Positions 37,298-47,329 are shown, counted from the stretch's first letter. The stretch is 64,000 bases of DNA from Phytobacter ursingii (GCA_901456055.1 CABDWT010000001.1:248001-312000), one strand, 5' to 3'. The notes: generated from the sequence alone by a model not told the origin. Numbers and translations: made by a program.

Positions 37298-38779
37298 ATG
37301 ATACCTGTGGTCGCGCTGGTCGGGCGCCCTAACGTTGGAAAATCCACGCTTTTTAACCGTTTAACACGCACCCGTGATGCGCTGGTAGCGGATTTTCCGG
37401 GGCTGACCCGTGACCGTAAGTACGGTCGTGCTGAAGTCGAAGGTCGCGAATTTATCTGTATCGACACGGGCGGTATTGATGGTACGGAAGACGGCGTAGA
37501 AACCCGTATGGCGGAACAGTCGCTGCTGGCGATTGAAGAGGCCGATGTGGTGCTGTTTATGGTGGATGCGCGCGCCGGGCTGATGCCGGCGGATGAAGCC
37601 ATTGCCAAACATCTGCGTTCGCGTGAAAAACCGACATTCCTCGTCGCCAACAAAACAGACGGGCTGGATCCGGATCAGGCGGTCGTCGATTTCTACTCCC
37701 TTGGTCTGGGTGAAATTCACCCGATCGCCGCCTCTCATGGTCGCGGTGTTGTCAGCCTGCTGGAACACGTTCTGCTACCGTGGATGGACGAAATCGACCC
37801 GCCGGAAGAACTGGATGAGAACGCCGCCTACTGGGCCCAGTTCGATGACGGTAAGGGTGAAGAGGGTGAAGAAGAAGAGCCGGAAGACGACTTCAACCCG
37901 CAGGATCTGCCTATCAAGCTGGCGATTGTCGGGCGTCCTAATGTCGGTAAGTCCACGCTGACTAACCGCATTCTCGGGGAAGAGCGTGTCGTGGTTTATG
38001 ACATGCCAGGTACCACGCGTGACAGTATTTATATCCCGATGGAGCGTGATGGGCGTGAATACGTTCTGATCGACACCGCGGGCGTGCGTAAACGCGGCAA
38101 AATCACCGACGCGGTGGAAAAATTCTCGGTCATCAAAACGCTGCAGGCGATTGAAGACGCCAACGTGGTACTGCTGGTTATTGATGCCCGTGAAGGTATT
38201 TCCGACCAGGATCTCTCCCTGCTGGGTTTCATCCTTAATAGTGGGCGCTCACTGGTTATCGTGGTGAACAAATGGGATGGCCTCAGCCAGGAAGTGAAAG
38301 AGCAGGTCAAAGAGACGCTGGACTTCCGTCTGGGCTTTATCGACTTTGCTCGCGTGCACTTTATCTCCGCGCTGCATGGCAGCGGCGTAGGTAACCTGTT
38401 TGAATCGGTGCGCGAAGCCTACGACAGTTCGACTCGCCGTCAGAGCACTGCGATGTTGACCCGTATCATGAATATGGCGAGCGAAGATCACCAGCCGCCG
38501 TTGGTTCGTGGCCGTCGCGTGAAGCTGAAATATGCGCATGCTGGTGGTTATAACCCGCCAATTGTGGTGATTCACGGCAACCAGGTAAAAGATCTGCCGG
38601 ACTCCTACAAGCGTTATCTGATGAACTACTTCCGCAAATCACTGGATGTGATGGGCACTCCTATCCGTATTCAGTTCAAGGAAGGGGAAAACCCGTATGC
38701 GGACAAACGCAATACGCTGACGCCAAACCAGATGCGTAAACGTAAGCGTTTGATTAAACATATTAAGAAAGGCAAGTAA
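37298..38779 (+). CDS. der: Ribosome biogenesis GTPase Der (EngA)
   Basis: A 493-residue essential GTPase with two G domains in tandem that assists 50S subunit assembly. G1 motifs are GRPNVGKST near residue 8 and again near residue 210. Both domains carry DTxG motifs (DTGGI, DTAGV) and NKxD motifs (NKTDG, NKWDG). An acidic linker ([13 protein letters not shown]) joins the domains, and a C-terminal KH-like domain ends with a basic tail. Length matches the family. Confidence 0.97.
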   Translation: MIPVVALVGRPNVGKSTLFNRLTRTRDALVADFPGLTRDRKYGRAEVEGREFICIDTGGIDGTEDGVETRMAEQSLLAIEEADVVLFMVDARAGLMPADEAIAKHLRSREKPTFLVANKTDGLDPDQAVVDFYSLGLGEIHPIAASHGRGVVSLLEHVLLPWMDEIDPPEELDENAAYWAQFDDGKGEEGEEEEPEDDFNPQDLPIKLAIVGRPNVGKSTLTNRILGEERVVVYDMPGTTRDSIYIPMERDGREYVLIDTAGVRKRGKITDAVEKFSVIKTLQAIEDANVVLLVIDAREGISDQDLSLLGFILNSGRSLVIVVNKWDGLSQEVKEQVKETLDFRLGFIDFARVHFISALHGSGVGNLFESVREAYDSSTRRQSTAMLTRIMNMASEDHQPPLVRGRRVKLKYAHAGGYNPPIVVIHGNQVKDLPDSYKRYLMNYFRKSLDVMGTPIRIQFKEGENPYADKRNTLTPNQMRKRKRLIKHIKKGK

Positions 38780-38834
38780 GTTTGAAAACCCCGGTGGTGT
38801 TATCACTACCGGGTAACCTTATGGGAGGATATTT

Positions 38835-39056
38835 ATGGATCTTAAATGCCCAACCTGCCACAACCCGCTGGAATTGATCGGTACACATGGTCACTGCCAT
38901 GGTTGTGATAAAGATTACGCACTTCACGCGCTATGCCCGGAGTGCCAACAGCCGTTGGACGTGCTCAAAGCCTGCGGAGCGGTGGACTATTTCTGCCAGC
39001 AGGGTCACGGTCTGATCTCCAAAAAGCGGGTGATCTTCGCCCTGCAGGACATTTAA
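38835..39056 (+). CDS. yfgJ: Zinc-ribbon protein YfgJ
   Basis: A 73-residue protein with four Cys-x-x-Cys-like knuckles (CPTC, CHGC, CPEC, then C...C near the end) that probably bind zinc. Its function is unknown. It matches E. coli YfgJ in position after der and in sequence as I remember it. GGGAGGATATTT precedes the ATG. A stem-loop (38790-38813) lies in the gap before it. Its stop overlaps the stop of the converging inhibitor gene by four bases. Confidence 0.9.
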   Translation: MDLKCPTCHNPLELIGTHGHCHGCDKDYALHALCPECQQPLDVLKACGAVDYFCQQGHGLISKKRVIFALQDI

Positions 39057-39403
39057 TCACACACGCCGCTTTCGCCCTTTTTCCACAGATCCACCAGCGA
39101 GGGCGGTGCCTCCTGTTCCGGCACCAGCAAGATAATATCGGTATAGTGCGCCTCGTTGTGGTGAGTCCAGATTATCTGAATACGAAAATAGCGCTGGTCG
39201 CCGCGCCCCGGTGAGTCCGTCTGCCCTGGTGGAAAGCCGCGCTGCAGTGCCTGCTGTAAAATATCAATCACCCGTTCACGTTGCTGTGGCGTAAGGGCGG
39301 AAAGGGCGATTCTTCTCAGACCGCTCAACTGCGGGATAAATGCCACTCCGCCTTCACGGGCAAGCTCAATGACCGCGTCCTCAGTGAGCTCCGGAATATT
39401 CAT
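39053..39403 (-). CDS. Protealysin inhibitor emfourin-like protein
   Basis: A 116-residue protein without a signal peptide. It lies directly downstream of the M4 protease and overlaps its stop as TGATG, so it is translated with it. In Serratia, protealysin is encoded next to emfourin, a protein inhibitor of similar size. The order, strand, coupling and the stretch RYFRIQIIWTHHNE support that assignment. An alternative GTG start one codon upstream (39406) is possible. Inhibition is inferred from family and context. Confidence 0.75.
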   Translation of the reverse strand: MNIPELTEDAVIELAREGGVAFIPQLSGLRRIALSALTPQQRERVIDILQQALQRGFPPGQTDSPGRGDQRYFRIQIIWTHHNEAHYTDIILLVPEQEAPPSLVDLWKKGESGVCD

Positions 39404-40428
39404 CACAGTACCCCTGTCTCAATCCAGGCCTGTTTAATGGCTTCCGCCGTCTCTTTTCCCGACCGTTTTTCACCATGAGCAATGGTCAGTTGGGCGAAAG
39501 CCGCAAAGTCAGCATTTTGCGCGAGTGAGTGGTCGCAAACCGTGTCATACCAGGCATAACCGGCTTTTTCCCATGCATAACCACCAAGCGCAGTGGCGGC
39601 GAGGTAAAACGCACGATTAGGAATGCCTGAGTTAAGATGTACGCCGCCGTTATCCTCGCGAGTTTTAATAAAGTCCTTCATGTGCGCAGGCTGGGGGTCT
39701 TTGCCCAGTAGCGGGTCGTCATAGGCGGTGCCCGGCTCTGCCATAGAGCGCAATCCTTTGCCGTTGATACCTGCGGCCAATAACCCTTCGCCAATAAGCC
39801 AGTCCGCCTCTTGCGCGGTCTGTTTGTGCAAATACTGTTTTACCAGCGAGCCAAACACATCGGACAGGGATTCATTGAGCGCCCCGGATTGTTCGAAATA
39901 AATCAGCCCGGCTTCTGTTTCCGTTACACCGTGGCTAAGCTCATGAGCGACAATATCCGGTGCGATAGTGAAACGGTTAAAGATCTCGCCGTCGCCATCG
40001 CCAAATACCATCTGCTGACCGTTCCAGAACGCATTCTGGTATTCGCGGCCATAGTGAACGGTACCAATAAGCGTCAGGCCCTTGTTATCCAGTGAATCGC
40101 GATGATAAATTTTCCAGAAAAAATCGTGCGTCACACCCAGATATTCCCATGCTTCATCCACGGCGATATCGCCATTTGATGACTGCCCCTCAAAGCGCAC
40201 CTGCGTGCCTGGCAACTCCTGAGTCTGTTTCGCATCATAAATGTCCCGCTGCAACTGGCCGGCTTTCGCAACATGCGGCGCGGCAGGTTTGCCCGGCATA
40301 TGTGCCATGAGCGTCTGGACATGGGTTAGGGTCTGGCGGGCGCACTTTTGCTGTACGTCGGAGCCGTTATCAATAATGCGGCGCAGGATGTAGGGCGGGA
40401 TAACACTGTGAAGTCGTGTCGCTGTCAT
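39403..40428 (-). CDS. M4 family metalloprotease, protealysin-like
   Basis: A 341-residue thermolysin-family zinc protease with the short protealysin-type N-terminal propeptide (motif IPPY at 10-13) and no signal peptide. Zinc and catalytic residues are present: HELSH at 162-166, and E186 in GALNESLSD. Further on, the substrate-stabilising His region HLNSGIPNRAF is seen. ATG 40428 follows AGGAGA; an in-frame start at 40476 would add 16 residues not typical of the family. It overlaps the inhibitor gene by one base. The pair is inserted between yfgJ and xseA relative to E. coli. Confidence 0.88.
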   Translation of the reverse strand: MTATRLHSVIPPYILRRIIDNGSDVQQKCARQTLTHVQTLMAHMPGKPAAPHVAKAGQLQRDIYDAKQTQELPGTQVRFEGQSSNGDIAVDEAWEYLGVTHDFFWKIYHRDSLDNKGLTLIGTVHYGREYQNAFWNGQQMVFGDGDGEIFNRFTIAPDIVAHELSHGVTETEAGLIYFEQSGALNESLSDVFGSLVKQYLHKQTAQEADWLIGEGLLAAGINGKGLRSMAEPGTAYDDPLLGKDPQPAHMKDFIKTREDNGGVHLNSGIPNRAFYLAATALGGYAWEKAGYAWYDTVCDHSLAQNADFAAFAQLTIAHGEKRSGKETAEAIKQAWIETGVL

Positions 40429-40555
40429 GCTGCTCTCCTGATTGTTGGCAAGGCTGACTACAAGTTTATGTGACATTCGGCATTTTTACCCCTTACGCGG
40501 CAAAACTGTCGGTTTCGACCATCATTAACTGCTCAATCAGAAAAGAGGGTCGGGT

Positions 40556-41689
40556 GTGGATAAAACAATTTCATCGCTTGCGTTAACCGGGTTTTTGCTT
40601 ATTGCTGTGACGTATGGCATGGCGCGTTTTGCCTGGGGCCTGATGCTGCCGTCGGTAGGACAGGATATTGCGCTGAGCCCACGGGCTGCGGGTGTTATCG
40701 CCGCCTGTAGCTATATCGCCTACTGTTTTTCTTCACTCTGGGCCGCCCCGGTAACCGGGCGTTACGGCGCTCGTACCACCGCGATCGTTTCGGCACTCTG
40801 CGCGGCACTTGGGCTACTGATCCTGGCGTTGTCTTCGGGTGTTCTACTCCTTGCGCTGGGGCTGTTTATCGCCGGTCTGAGTTCGGGGCTGGCATCGCCG
40901 TCACTGGCTGCATCGGTCAGCCAGGCGGTGGCAGAACGTCGGCAGTCCACCACTAACACTTTTATCAATGCCGGTACTGGCGGCGGCATTATCCTTTCCG
41001 TACCGGTACTGCTTTTCACCCCCTTTGGGTGGCGCGGAGCCTGTGTAGCTTTCGCGGTGCTGGCGTTGCTTTGCCTGCTACCGGTGATGCGCTACTTACC
41101 CGCGACCAGAACACAGGGGGCAAAAAATGAACACTCCTGGCGGCAGGTCTTACAGGTCCGGGCAATACGGCGGCTGGCGCTGATTGCGTTTATCTGCGGA
41201 ATAGCGAGCGCGGCATGGTGGAATTTCGGCCCCGATATTCTGCAAAAACATCTGCACCTTGAAAAAGAAACCACCAGCATGCTGTGGCTGGTCAGCGGCG
41301 GCGCGGGAATTGCTGGCATCTTTACCGGCGCACTGGCTGCCCGGACAGGCTGGAACCCGGTTTACTGGCTGTCGCTGCTTTTTATGGCCGCGCCGCTGGT
41401 GCTACTGGCGGTAAGTCATGGCTATAGCGGGTGGCTTATCCCGGCGGCGGCCCTCTGTGGCGCGGGCTATATTACGCTTTCCGGCGTACTGCTGGTCTGC
41501 GGCGCGTCCGCTACGGCGAATGCGCCGGCCGCAGGGGTAGGTATCGTCTTTTTTATGCTGGCGGTGGGGCAGGTGGCGGGGGCGATAGTTTTTGGACAAC
41601 TGTACGCATTACTGGGAGCCACCTGGTCGCTTTTGATGTTTGCCGGATTAGCACTTCTTATTATGTTTCTGACCCCGACGAGGTTGTGA
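40556..41689 (+). CDS. MFS transporter, YbfB/YjiJ type
   Basis: A 377-residue major facilitator protein with about twelve hydrophobic segments and a central polar loop (around residues 185-200). The N-terminal stretch TYGMARFAWGLMLP and GRYGARTTA between helices 2 and 3 are typical of the YbfB/YjiJ group. The start is GTG, preceded by AGAGGGTCGG. It diverges from the protease gene with a 127-base gap and converges on xseA, ending one base before it. The substrate is unknown; some relatives export sugars or drugs. Confidence 0.8.
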   Translation: MDKTISSLALTGFLLIAVTYGMARFAWGLMLPSVGQDIALSPRAAGVIAACSYIAYCFSSLWAAPVTGRYGARTTAIVSALCAALGLLILALSSGVLLLALGLFIAGLSSGLASPSLAASVSQAVAERRQSTTNTFINAGTGGGIILSVPVLLFTPFGWRGACVAFAVLALLCLLPVMRYLPATRTQGAKNEHSWRQVLQVRAIRRLALIAFICGIASAAWWNFGPDILQKHLHLEKETTSMLWLVSGGAGIAGIFTGALAARTGWNPVYWLSLLFMAAPLVLLAVSHGYSGWLIPAAALCGAGYITLSGVLLVCGASATANAPAAGVGIVFFMLAVGQVAGAIVFGQLYALLGATWSLLMFAGLALLIMFLTPTRL

Positions 41690-41690
41690 A

Positions 41691-43073
41691 TTAGCCTGCG
41701 CTGCGGGGTTTAGACGCGCGCGCTTTTTTCGCAGGGATGACGCTTTTCACTTCACTCTCTATCCAGCCATCGGCGAGACGGGTAGTCAGCGTATCGCCCG
41801 TTTTAACCTGTTTCGCCTGTTTCAGCACATTGCCATCGGCAGCCGTGGTGACGCTATAGCCGCGGGCCAGCGTCGAGAGCGGGCTGACTGCCTCCAGGTG
41901 CGTCACCGCCTTGCCAAAACGCTCTCGCGTCACGCCCAATTGCGTACGCAGGCTTTCCGCCAGCCGGTATTCCAGTTGCTGAATACGTGTCTGCGCACGC
42001 CAGATCCGCGGCTGTGGGTTTTGCTGATTCAGGCGCTGGCCGACACGGCGTTGACGCACTGTCGCCTGTTTAAGCTGGTTGTCCAGGGCGACACGCATCC
42101 GCTGGCGGAGTTTTTCCAGTACGGTGTGCTGACGGGCGAGACGCAGTTGCGGATGCTGCTGTTGCAGTCTGTGGTTAAGTTGAGTAAAGCGTCGGGTGCG
42201 GTTAGCAATGAAAAAGTCCATCGCCATCTCAAGGCGTTGCTGAGAAGACTGGATCTGGCGCAGCAGCTCCGTCTGGTTGCGACTGACGATTTCCGCTGCG
42301 GCAGAGGGGGTAGGGGCACGTAAATCTGCGACAAAATCCGCAATGGTCACGTCGGTTTCGTGGCCGACGGCGCTGACCACCGGAATACGGCTGGCAAAAA
42401 TGGCGCGCGCCACGCGCTCGTCATTAAAACTCCATAAATCTTCCAGCGAGCCTCCTCCACGCCCGACGATCAGCACATCACATTCCTGACGCGCGTTCGC
42501 CAGTTCTATGGCGCGCACAATTTGCCCCGGCGCATCGTCACCTTGTACCGCGGTGGGGTAGATGACCACCGGCAAAGAGGGATCCCGTCGTTTCAGAACA
42601 TGGAGAATGTCATGCAGCGCAGCGCCGGTTTTCGAGGTGATAACGCCAATACAGTGGGCCGGTGTGGGGAGCGGCTGTTTGAACTGTTGATCGAAAAGCC
42701 CTTCGGCTGACAGCGCCGCTTTCAGTTGCTCATATTTCTGCTGCAATAACCCTTCACCGGCGGGCTGCATGCTTTCAACGATTATCTGGTAATCGCCGCG
42801 CGGGTCATAGAGCGTAACAGACGCGCGAACCAGCACTTGCTGCCCATGCTGAGGGCGGAACGTCACGCGACGGTTGCTGTTGCGAAACATTGCCCCGCGA
42901 ACCTGTGCGGTGTCGTCCTTAAGCGTGAAGTACCAGTGACCGGACGCAGGTTGGGTAAAATTAGAGATTTCACCTGTGATCCAGACCTGGCCCATTTCGC
43001 GTTCCAGCAGGCTACGTACTGTCTGATTCAGGCGGCTAACGGTAAAAATTGCGGGGCTTTGAAGAGATGACAT
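41691..43073 (-). CDS. xseA: Exodeoxyribonuclease VII large subunit
   Basis: A 460-residue large subunit of exonuclease VII, which degrades single-stranded DNA from both ends together with XseB. An N-terminal OB-fold (about 10-105) is followed by the catalytic core with [26 protein letters not shown] and [14 protein letters not shown], a long coiled coil, and a C-terminal segment. Diverges from guaB across a 159-base promoter region. The C-terminal 20 residues are basic and differ from E. coli. Confidence 0.96.
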   Translation of the reverse strand: MSSLQSPAIFTVSRLNQTVRSLLEREMGQVWITGEISNFTQPASGHWYFTLKDDTAQVRGAMFRNSNRRVTFRPQHGQQVLVRASVTLYDPRGDYQIIVESMQPAGEGLLQQKYEQLKAALSAEGLFDQQFKQPLPTPAHCIGVITSKTGAALHDILHVLKRRDPSLPVVIYPTAVQGDDAPGQIVRAIELANARQECDVLIVGRGGGSLEDLWSFNDERVARAIFASRIPVVSAVGHETDVTIADFVADLRAPTPSAAAEIVSRNQTELLRQIQSSQQRLEMAMDFFIANRTRRFTQLNHRLQQQHPQLRLARQHTVLEKLRQRMRVALDNQLKQATVRQRRVGQRLNQQNPQPRIWRAQTRIQQLEYRLAESLRTQLGVTRERFGKAVTHLEAVSPLSTLARGYSVTTAADGNVLKQAKQVKTGDTLTTRLADGWIESEVKSVIPAKKARASKPRSAG

Positions 43074-43162
43074 GTGAGCTAGATCAAATTCTAAATCAGC
43101 AGGTTATTCAGTCGATAGTAACCCGCTCAGCGATGAGCGCAAGTATTTTTCGCAAAAAAATG

Positions 43163-43191
43163 TGGAAGCAATCGGTTACGCTCTGTATAAT
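43163..43191 (+). promoter_or_regulatory. guaBA promoter with PurR operator
   Basis: A -10 box TATAAT at 43186-43191, with a weak -35 TGGAAG 17 bases upstream. A PurR-type operator AAGCAATCGGTTACGC (43166-43181) lies in the spacer region and fits ANGCAANCGNTTNCNT closely. Guanine or hypoxanthine with PurR would repress guaBA by blocking RNA polymerase. Confidence 0.8.
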
Positions 43192-43232
43192 GCCACGGCA
43201 ATATTTAACCACCCAGGTCAGAGATATTGCCC

Positions 43233-44699
43233 ATGCTACGTATCGCTAAAGAAGCCCTGACGTTTGACGACGTCCTCCTCGTTCCCGCTCACTCCACCGT
43301 TCTGCCGAATACTGCCGATTTGAGCACCCAGCTCACTAAGACCATTCGTCTGAATATTCCGATGCTCTCCGCAGCAATGGACACCGTTACGGAAGCGCGC
43401 CTGGCAATTGCCCTGGCACAGGAAGGCGGCATTGGCTTTATTCATAAAAACATGTCCATCGAACGCCAGGCTGAAGAAGTCCGCCGTGTTAAAAAACACG
43501 AGTCCGGCGTGGTTAAAGATCCTCAAACCGTCCTGCCAACCACTACTCTGCGCGAAGTGAAAGAACTGACCGAGCGTAACGGTTTCGCTGGTTATCCGGT
43601 GGTTGCCGAAGACAATTCACTGGTGGGTATCATTACCGGTCGTGATGTTCGCTTTGTCACCGACCTGAACCAGCCTGTTAGCGTATATATGACGCCGAAA
43701 GAGCGTCTGGTTACCGTTCGCGAAGGCGAAGCGCGTGAAGTTGTGTTTGCGAAAATGCACGAAAAACGCGTTGAGAAAGCGCTGGTTGTTGACGACAAAT
43801 TCCGTCTGCTCGGCATGATTACCGTCAAAGATTTCCAGAAAGCGGAACGTAAACCGAACGCCTGTAAAGACGAGCAGGGCCGTCTTCGCGTCGGTGCTGC
43901 GGTTGGCGCCGGAGCAGGTAACGAAGAGCGTGTTGATGCGCTGGTTGCGGCAGGCGTTGACGTTCTGCTGATTGACTCCTCTCATGGCCATTCCGAGGGC
44001 GTTCTGCAACGCATTCGTGAAACCCGTGCAAAATACCCGGATCTGCAAATCATTGGCGGTAACGTCGCGACGGGCGCAGGCGCACGTGCGCTGGCGGAAG
44101 CCGGTTGCAGCGCTGTGAAAGTCGGTATTGGCCCTGGCTCTATCTGTACTACCCGTATCGTTACCGGTGTGGGTGTTCCGCAGATTACGGCTGTTTCAGA
44201 CGCGGTTGAAGCGCTGGAAGGCACCGGTATTCCGGTTATCGCTGACGGCGGTATCCGCTTCTCTGGCGACATTGCCAAAGCGATCGCCGCTGGCGCGGCC
44301 GCGGTGATGGTCGGCTCTATGCTGGCAGGTACCGAAGAGTCGCCGGGCGAAATCGAACTCTACCAGGGGCGTTCTTACAAATCTTACCGTGGTATGGGTT
44401 CTCTGGGCGCGATGTCCAAAGGTTCCTCAGATCGTTACTTCCAGACGGATAATGCCGCTGACAAACTGGTGCCGGAAGGTATCGAAGGTCGCGTGGCGTA
44501 TAAAGGTCGCCTGAAAGAGATTATTCATCAGCAAATGGGCGGCCTGCGTTCCTGTATGGGGCTGACCGGCTGTGGTACCATCGACCTGCTGCGCACGAAA
44601 GCGGAATTCGTGCGTATCAGCGGTGCGGGCATCCAGGAAAGCCACGTCCATGATGTGACCATCACCAAGGAATCCCCGAACTACCGTATGGGCTCCTGA
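43233..44699 (+). CDS. guaB: IMP dehydrogenase
   Basis: A 488-residue NAD-dependent enzyme that converts IMP to XMP, the committed step to GMP. A catalytic barrel is interrupted by a CBS pair (about 93-200). The active-site loop [11 protein letters not shown] contains the catalytic cysteine. The K+/NAD region [16 protein letters not shown] is present. ATG 43233 ([14 protein letters not shown]) gives the E. coli length; an upstream TTG at 43227 is not used. It is followed by guaA, forming the guaBA operon. Confidence 0.98.
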   Translation: MLRIAKEALTFDDVLLVPAHSTVLPNTADLSTQLTKTIRLNIPMLSAAMDTVTEARLAIALAQEGGIGFIHKNMSIERQAEEVRRVKKHESGVVKDPQTVLPTTTLREVKELTERNGFAGYPVVAEDNSLVGIITGRDVRFVTDLNQPVSVYMTPKERLVTVREGEAREVVFAKMHEKRVEKALVVDDKFRLLGMITVKDFQKAERKPNACKDEQGRLRVGAAVGAGAGNEERVDALVAAGVDVLLIDSSHGHSEGVLQRIRETRAKYPDLQIIGGNVATGAGARALAEAGCSAVKVGIGPGSICTTRIVTGVGVPQITAVSDAVEALEGTGIPVIADGGIRFSGDIAKAIAAGAAAVMVGSMLAGTEESPGEIELYQGRSYKSYRGMGSLGAMSKGSSDRYFQTDNAADKLVPEGIEGRVAYKGRLKEIIHQQMGGLRSCMGLTGCGTIDLLRTKAEFVRISGAGIQESHVHDVTITKESPNYRMGS

Positions 44700-44709
44700 T
44701 AAGTTTCCA

Positions 44710-44738
44710 CGCCCGGCTATAAGCCGGGCGATTTTGTT
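44710..44738 (+). terminator. Hairpin between guaB and guaA
   Basis: Perfect nine-base-pair stem, CGCCCGGCT (44710-44718) with AGCCGGGCG (44722-44730) and loop ATA, followed by ATTTTGTTT. It lies in the 63-base gap and resembles an intrinsic terminator. Because guaA is usually co-transcribed, it may act as an attenuator or as a 3'-end stabiliser of guaB mRNA. Confidence 0.6.
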
Positions 44739-44762
44739 TCACTTGCCTCGGAATTAGCGTCA

Positions 44763-46340
44763 ATGACGGAAAATATTCATAAACATCGCATCCTTATCCT
44801 CGATTTCGGTTCTCAGTACACACAACTTGTTGCCCGCCGCGTGCGTGAGCTCGGTGTTTACTGTGAACTGTGGGCATGGGATGTCACCGAAGCGCAGATT
44901 CGTGAATTTAACCCAAGCGGCATCATTCTTTCCGGCGGCCCGGAAAGCACCACCGAAGATAACAGTCCGCGCGCGCCGCAATATGTATTTGAAGCCGGCG
45001 TGCCCGTATTTGGCGTCTGCTATGGGATGCAGACCATGGCGATGCAGTTGGGCGGCCATGTTGAAGCTTCCAGCGAGCGCGAATTTGGTTATGCCCAGGT
45101 TGAAGTTCTGACCGACAGCGCCCTGATTCGTGGTATTGAAGACTCCCTGACCGCAGACGGTAAACCGCTGCTGGACGTGTGGATGAGCCATGGCGATAAA
45201 GTGACGGCTATTCCGTCTGACTTTGTCACCGTTGCCAGCACCGAAACTTGCCCGTTCGCCATTATGGCTAACGAAGAAAAACGCTTCTACGGCGTGCAGT
45301 TCCACCCGGAAGTGACCCATACCCGTCAGGGTCTGCGCATGCTGGAGCGTTTCGTTATCGATATCTGCCAGTGTGAAGCCCTGTGGACTCCGGCGAAAAT
45401 CATCGACGACGCTATCGAACGCATCCGTGCGCAGGTTGGCGACGACAAAGTCATCCTCGGCCTGTCCGGCGGCGTTGACTCCTCTGTGACGGCGATGCTG
45501 TTACATCGCGCGATCGGTAAAAACCTGACCTGCGTGTTCGTCGATAACGGTCTGCTGCGTCTGAATGAAGCTGAGCAGGTAATGGACATGTTCGGCGACC
45601 ACTTCGGCCTGAACATTGTTCATGTGGAAGGTGAATCACGTTTCCTGAGTGAGCTGGCAGGCGAGAACGATCCGGAAGCCAAACGCAAAATCATTGGCCG
45701 TGTGTTTGTCGAAATCTTCGACGAAGAAGCGCTGAAACTTGAAGACGTGAAATGGCTGGCGCAGGGTACCATCTACCCTGACGTGATCGAATCTGCCGCG
45801 TCCGCGACCGGTAAAGCACACGTGATTAAGTCTCACCACAACGTGGGCGGCTTGCCGAAAGAGATGAAGATGGGCCTTGTTGAACCGCTGCGTGAGTTGT
45901 TCAAAGACGAAGTCCGTAAAATCGGCCTGGAGCTGGGCCTGCCTTACGACATGCTTTACCGCCATCCGTTCCCGGGGCCAGGCCTTGGCGTTCGCGTACT
46001 GGGTGAAGTGAAGAAAGAGTACTGCGACCTGCTGCGTCGCGCAGATGCTATTTTTATTGAAGAACTGCGCAAAGCTGACCTGTACAACAAAGTCAGCCAG
46101 GCATTTACCGTTTTTCTGCCAGTCCGCTCTGTTGGCGTGATGGGCGATGGACGTAAGTACGACTGGGTTGTCTCTCTGCGTGCCGTTGAAACCATCGACT
46201 TTATGACTGCGCACTGGGCACATCTGCCGTACGACTTCCTCGGCCGCGTTTCCAACCGTATCATCAACGAAGTAAATGGTATTTCCCGCGTGGTGTATGA
46301 CATCAGCGGTAAGCCGCCAGCTACGATTGAGTGGGAATAA
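44763..46340 (+). CDS. guaA: GMP synthase (glutamine-hydrolysing)
   Basis: A 525-residue enzyme that aminates XMP to GMP with ATP and glutamine. An N-terminal class I glutaminase domain has the nucleophile motif GVCYGMQ (Cys near 86) and the catalytic HPEVTHT. The ATP-pyrophosphatase domain carries the P-loop SGGVDSS (near 235). A C-terminal dimerisation domain ends in IEWE. Length matches E. coli GuaA. A strong terminator follows. Confidence 0.98.
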   Translation: MTENIHKHRILILDFGSQYTQLVARRVRELGVYCELWAWDVTEAQIREFNPSGIILSGGPESTTEDNSPRAPQYVFEAGVPVFGVCYGMQTMAMQLGGHVEASSEREFGYAQVEVLTDSALIRGIEDSLTADGKPLLDVWMSHGDKVTAIPSDFVTVASTETCPFAIMANEEKRFYGVQFHPEVTHTRQGLRMLERFVIDICQCEALWTPAKIIDDAIERIRAQVGDDKVILGLSGGVDSSVTAMLLHRAIGKNLTCVFVDNGLLRLNEAEQVMDMFGDHFGLNIVHVEGESRFLSELAGENDPEAKRKIIGRVFVEIFDEEALKLEDVKWLAQGTIYPDVIESAASATGKAHVIKSHHNVGGLPKEMKMGLVEPLRELFKDEVRKIGLELGLPYDMLYRHPFPGPGLGVRVLGEVKKEYCDLLRRADAIFIEELRKADLYNKVSQAFTVFLPVRSVGVMGDGRKYDWVVSLRAVETIDFMTAHWAHLPYDFLGRVSNRIINEVNGISRVVYDISGKPPATIEWE

Positions 46341-46383
46341 GCAATAACGTCCTTCTGCCTTTCAGGTAGAGAGAAACTAAATC

Positions 46384-46412
46384 AACCCTCTGTTTTTAAG
46401 GAGGGTTTTTTT
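46384..46412 (+). terminator. Intrinsic terminator after guaA
   Basis: AACCCTC (46384-46390) pairs with GAGGGTT (46401-46407), followed by a run of seven T residues. It lies 43 bases after the guaA stop and marks the edge of the accessory region that follows. Confidence 0.88.
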
Positions 46413-46455
46413 ATTTCTCTGATCATTTATCAGAAAAGACAAAACAGACAGTTCA

Positions 46456-46492
46456 TTGCTGGTGGTCTGAATATGGTCTATATTAAAACCAT
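46456..46492 (+). promoter_or_regulatory. Promoter and operator of the toxin-antitoxin module
   Basis: A -35 TTGCTG (46456-46461) and a -10 TATATT (46479-46484), 17 bases apart. An inverted repeat ATGGT...ACCAT (46473-46492) brackets the -10. This is the usual place for autorepression by an antitoxin or the toxin-antitoxin complex. It ends 32 bases before the antitoxin start. Confidence 0.6.
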
Positions 46493-46524
46493 CTGCATGA
46501 TGAAGAGCATGAGCGGGATATGCA

Positions 46525-46758
46525 ATGAAAGTTGAGACAATTAGCTACGTTAAAAAAAACGCCGCGACACTTGATGTCTCTGAACCCATTCTGGTGACGC
46601 AAAATGGTGTTCCTGCTTACGTTATAGAGTCCTATGACCAGCAGCAGGAACGAGAAAACGCCATCGCGTTGCTGAAACTGCTAACCCTGTCAGAGAAAGA
46701 TAAAGCTGAGGGGCGCGTATTCTCAAAAGACCAATTACTGGATGGACTTGCGGATTAA
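46525..46758 (+). CDS. Type II antitoxin, Phd/YefM family
   Basis: A 77-residue antitoxin. The N-terminus (MKVETISYVKKNAATLDV) and the following PILVTQNGVPAYVIESYDQ strand-turn-strand segment are typical of the Phd/YefM DNA-binding fold. The C-terminal part (about 45-77) should wrap the toxin. It precedes the toxin by 30 bases on the same strand. Autorepression through the palindrome at the promoter is expected. Confidence 0.8.
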   Translation: MKVETISYVKKNAATLDVSEPILVTQNGVPAYVIESYDQQQERENAIALLKLLTLSEKDKAEGRVFSKDQLLDGLAD

Positions 46759-46788
46759 ACGCAGAACACGCAATGCTAAGGGACTTCT

Positions 46789-47121
46789 ATGGAGCAGCAG
46801 GTTACCTTTGAGTACACGCTAACTGTAAAACTCTGTATCGACACGATAGTGACTTATCTGCGCCGTGTTGATGTCGAGCCGCGTCCGGTTATCGCCGATA
46901 TTCTCGCACAGTTTGAGAGTACCGTTGGTCAGTTCCCGCTGGGATGCCAAATTTGCCCTGAACTGCTGAAAATTGGCTGTGCAAAGTACCGGGAATTTAA
47001 TCACGCTGACGGTTACCGGGTTTTGTATGCAGTAGAGGGAGCATTAGTGACGGCACATGCCATCCTGTCACATCGACAGGACATCCAGCAGTTGTTGTTT
47101 AAGCGTCTGATTATGGCCTGA
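46789..47121 (+). CDS. Type II toxin, RelE/ParE superfamily
   Basis: A 110-residue protein with the RelE/ParE-type pattern: N-terminal helices, PLGCQICPELLKIGCAKYREF, then YRVLYAVEGALVTAHAILSHRQDIQQLL. It probably inhibits translation or gyrase when free, and is neutralised by the preceding antitoxin. AAGGGACTTCT precedes the ATG. Which target it has cannot be told here. This pair lies between guaA and yfgG, where E. coli carries other genes. Confidence 0.75.
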   Translation: MEQQVTFEYTLTVKLCIDTIVTYLRRVDVEPRPVIADILAQFESTVGQFPLGCQICPELLKIGCAKYREFNHADGYRVLYAVEGALVTAHAILSHRQDIQQLLFKRLIMA

Positions 47122-47145
47122 ACACTCAGGCTGGTTTGAACCGAC

Positions 47146-47317
47146 GCACCCTCATAAAATAAGCCCACGCAATCCGCAAATCAAAATCCCCACCATTCCA
47201 GGCATTAGACGGCGCGGACGTTTTATGCCAACCTTTTGGCTGAGTGTTCTTTGCATACCCTGAATTTGCTCATTGACGCTTTTAATTTCATAACGCTTTC
47301 GGCCAACCTCACTCGCT
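47146..47317 (-). other. Unassigned 172-base segment, possible gene remnant on the minus strand
   Basis: The gap between the toxin and the TPR gene has two protein-like readings on the minus strand. One ends ...RPRRLMPGMVGILICGLRG, and the other, in a second frame, contains AWNGGDFDLRIAWAYFMRV and stops at 47143-47145. Neither has a good start with a ribosome binding site inside the gap. It could be a decayed gene end or a dispersed intergenic sequence. I cannot assign it. Confidence 0.3.
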
Positions 47318-47329
47318 GTGATGCTAACA

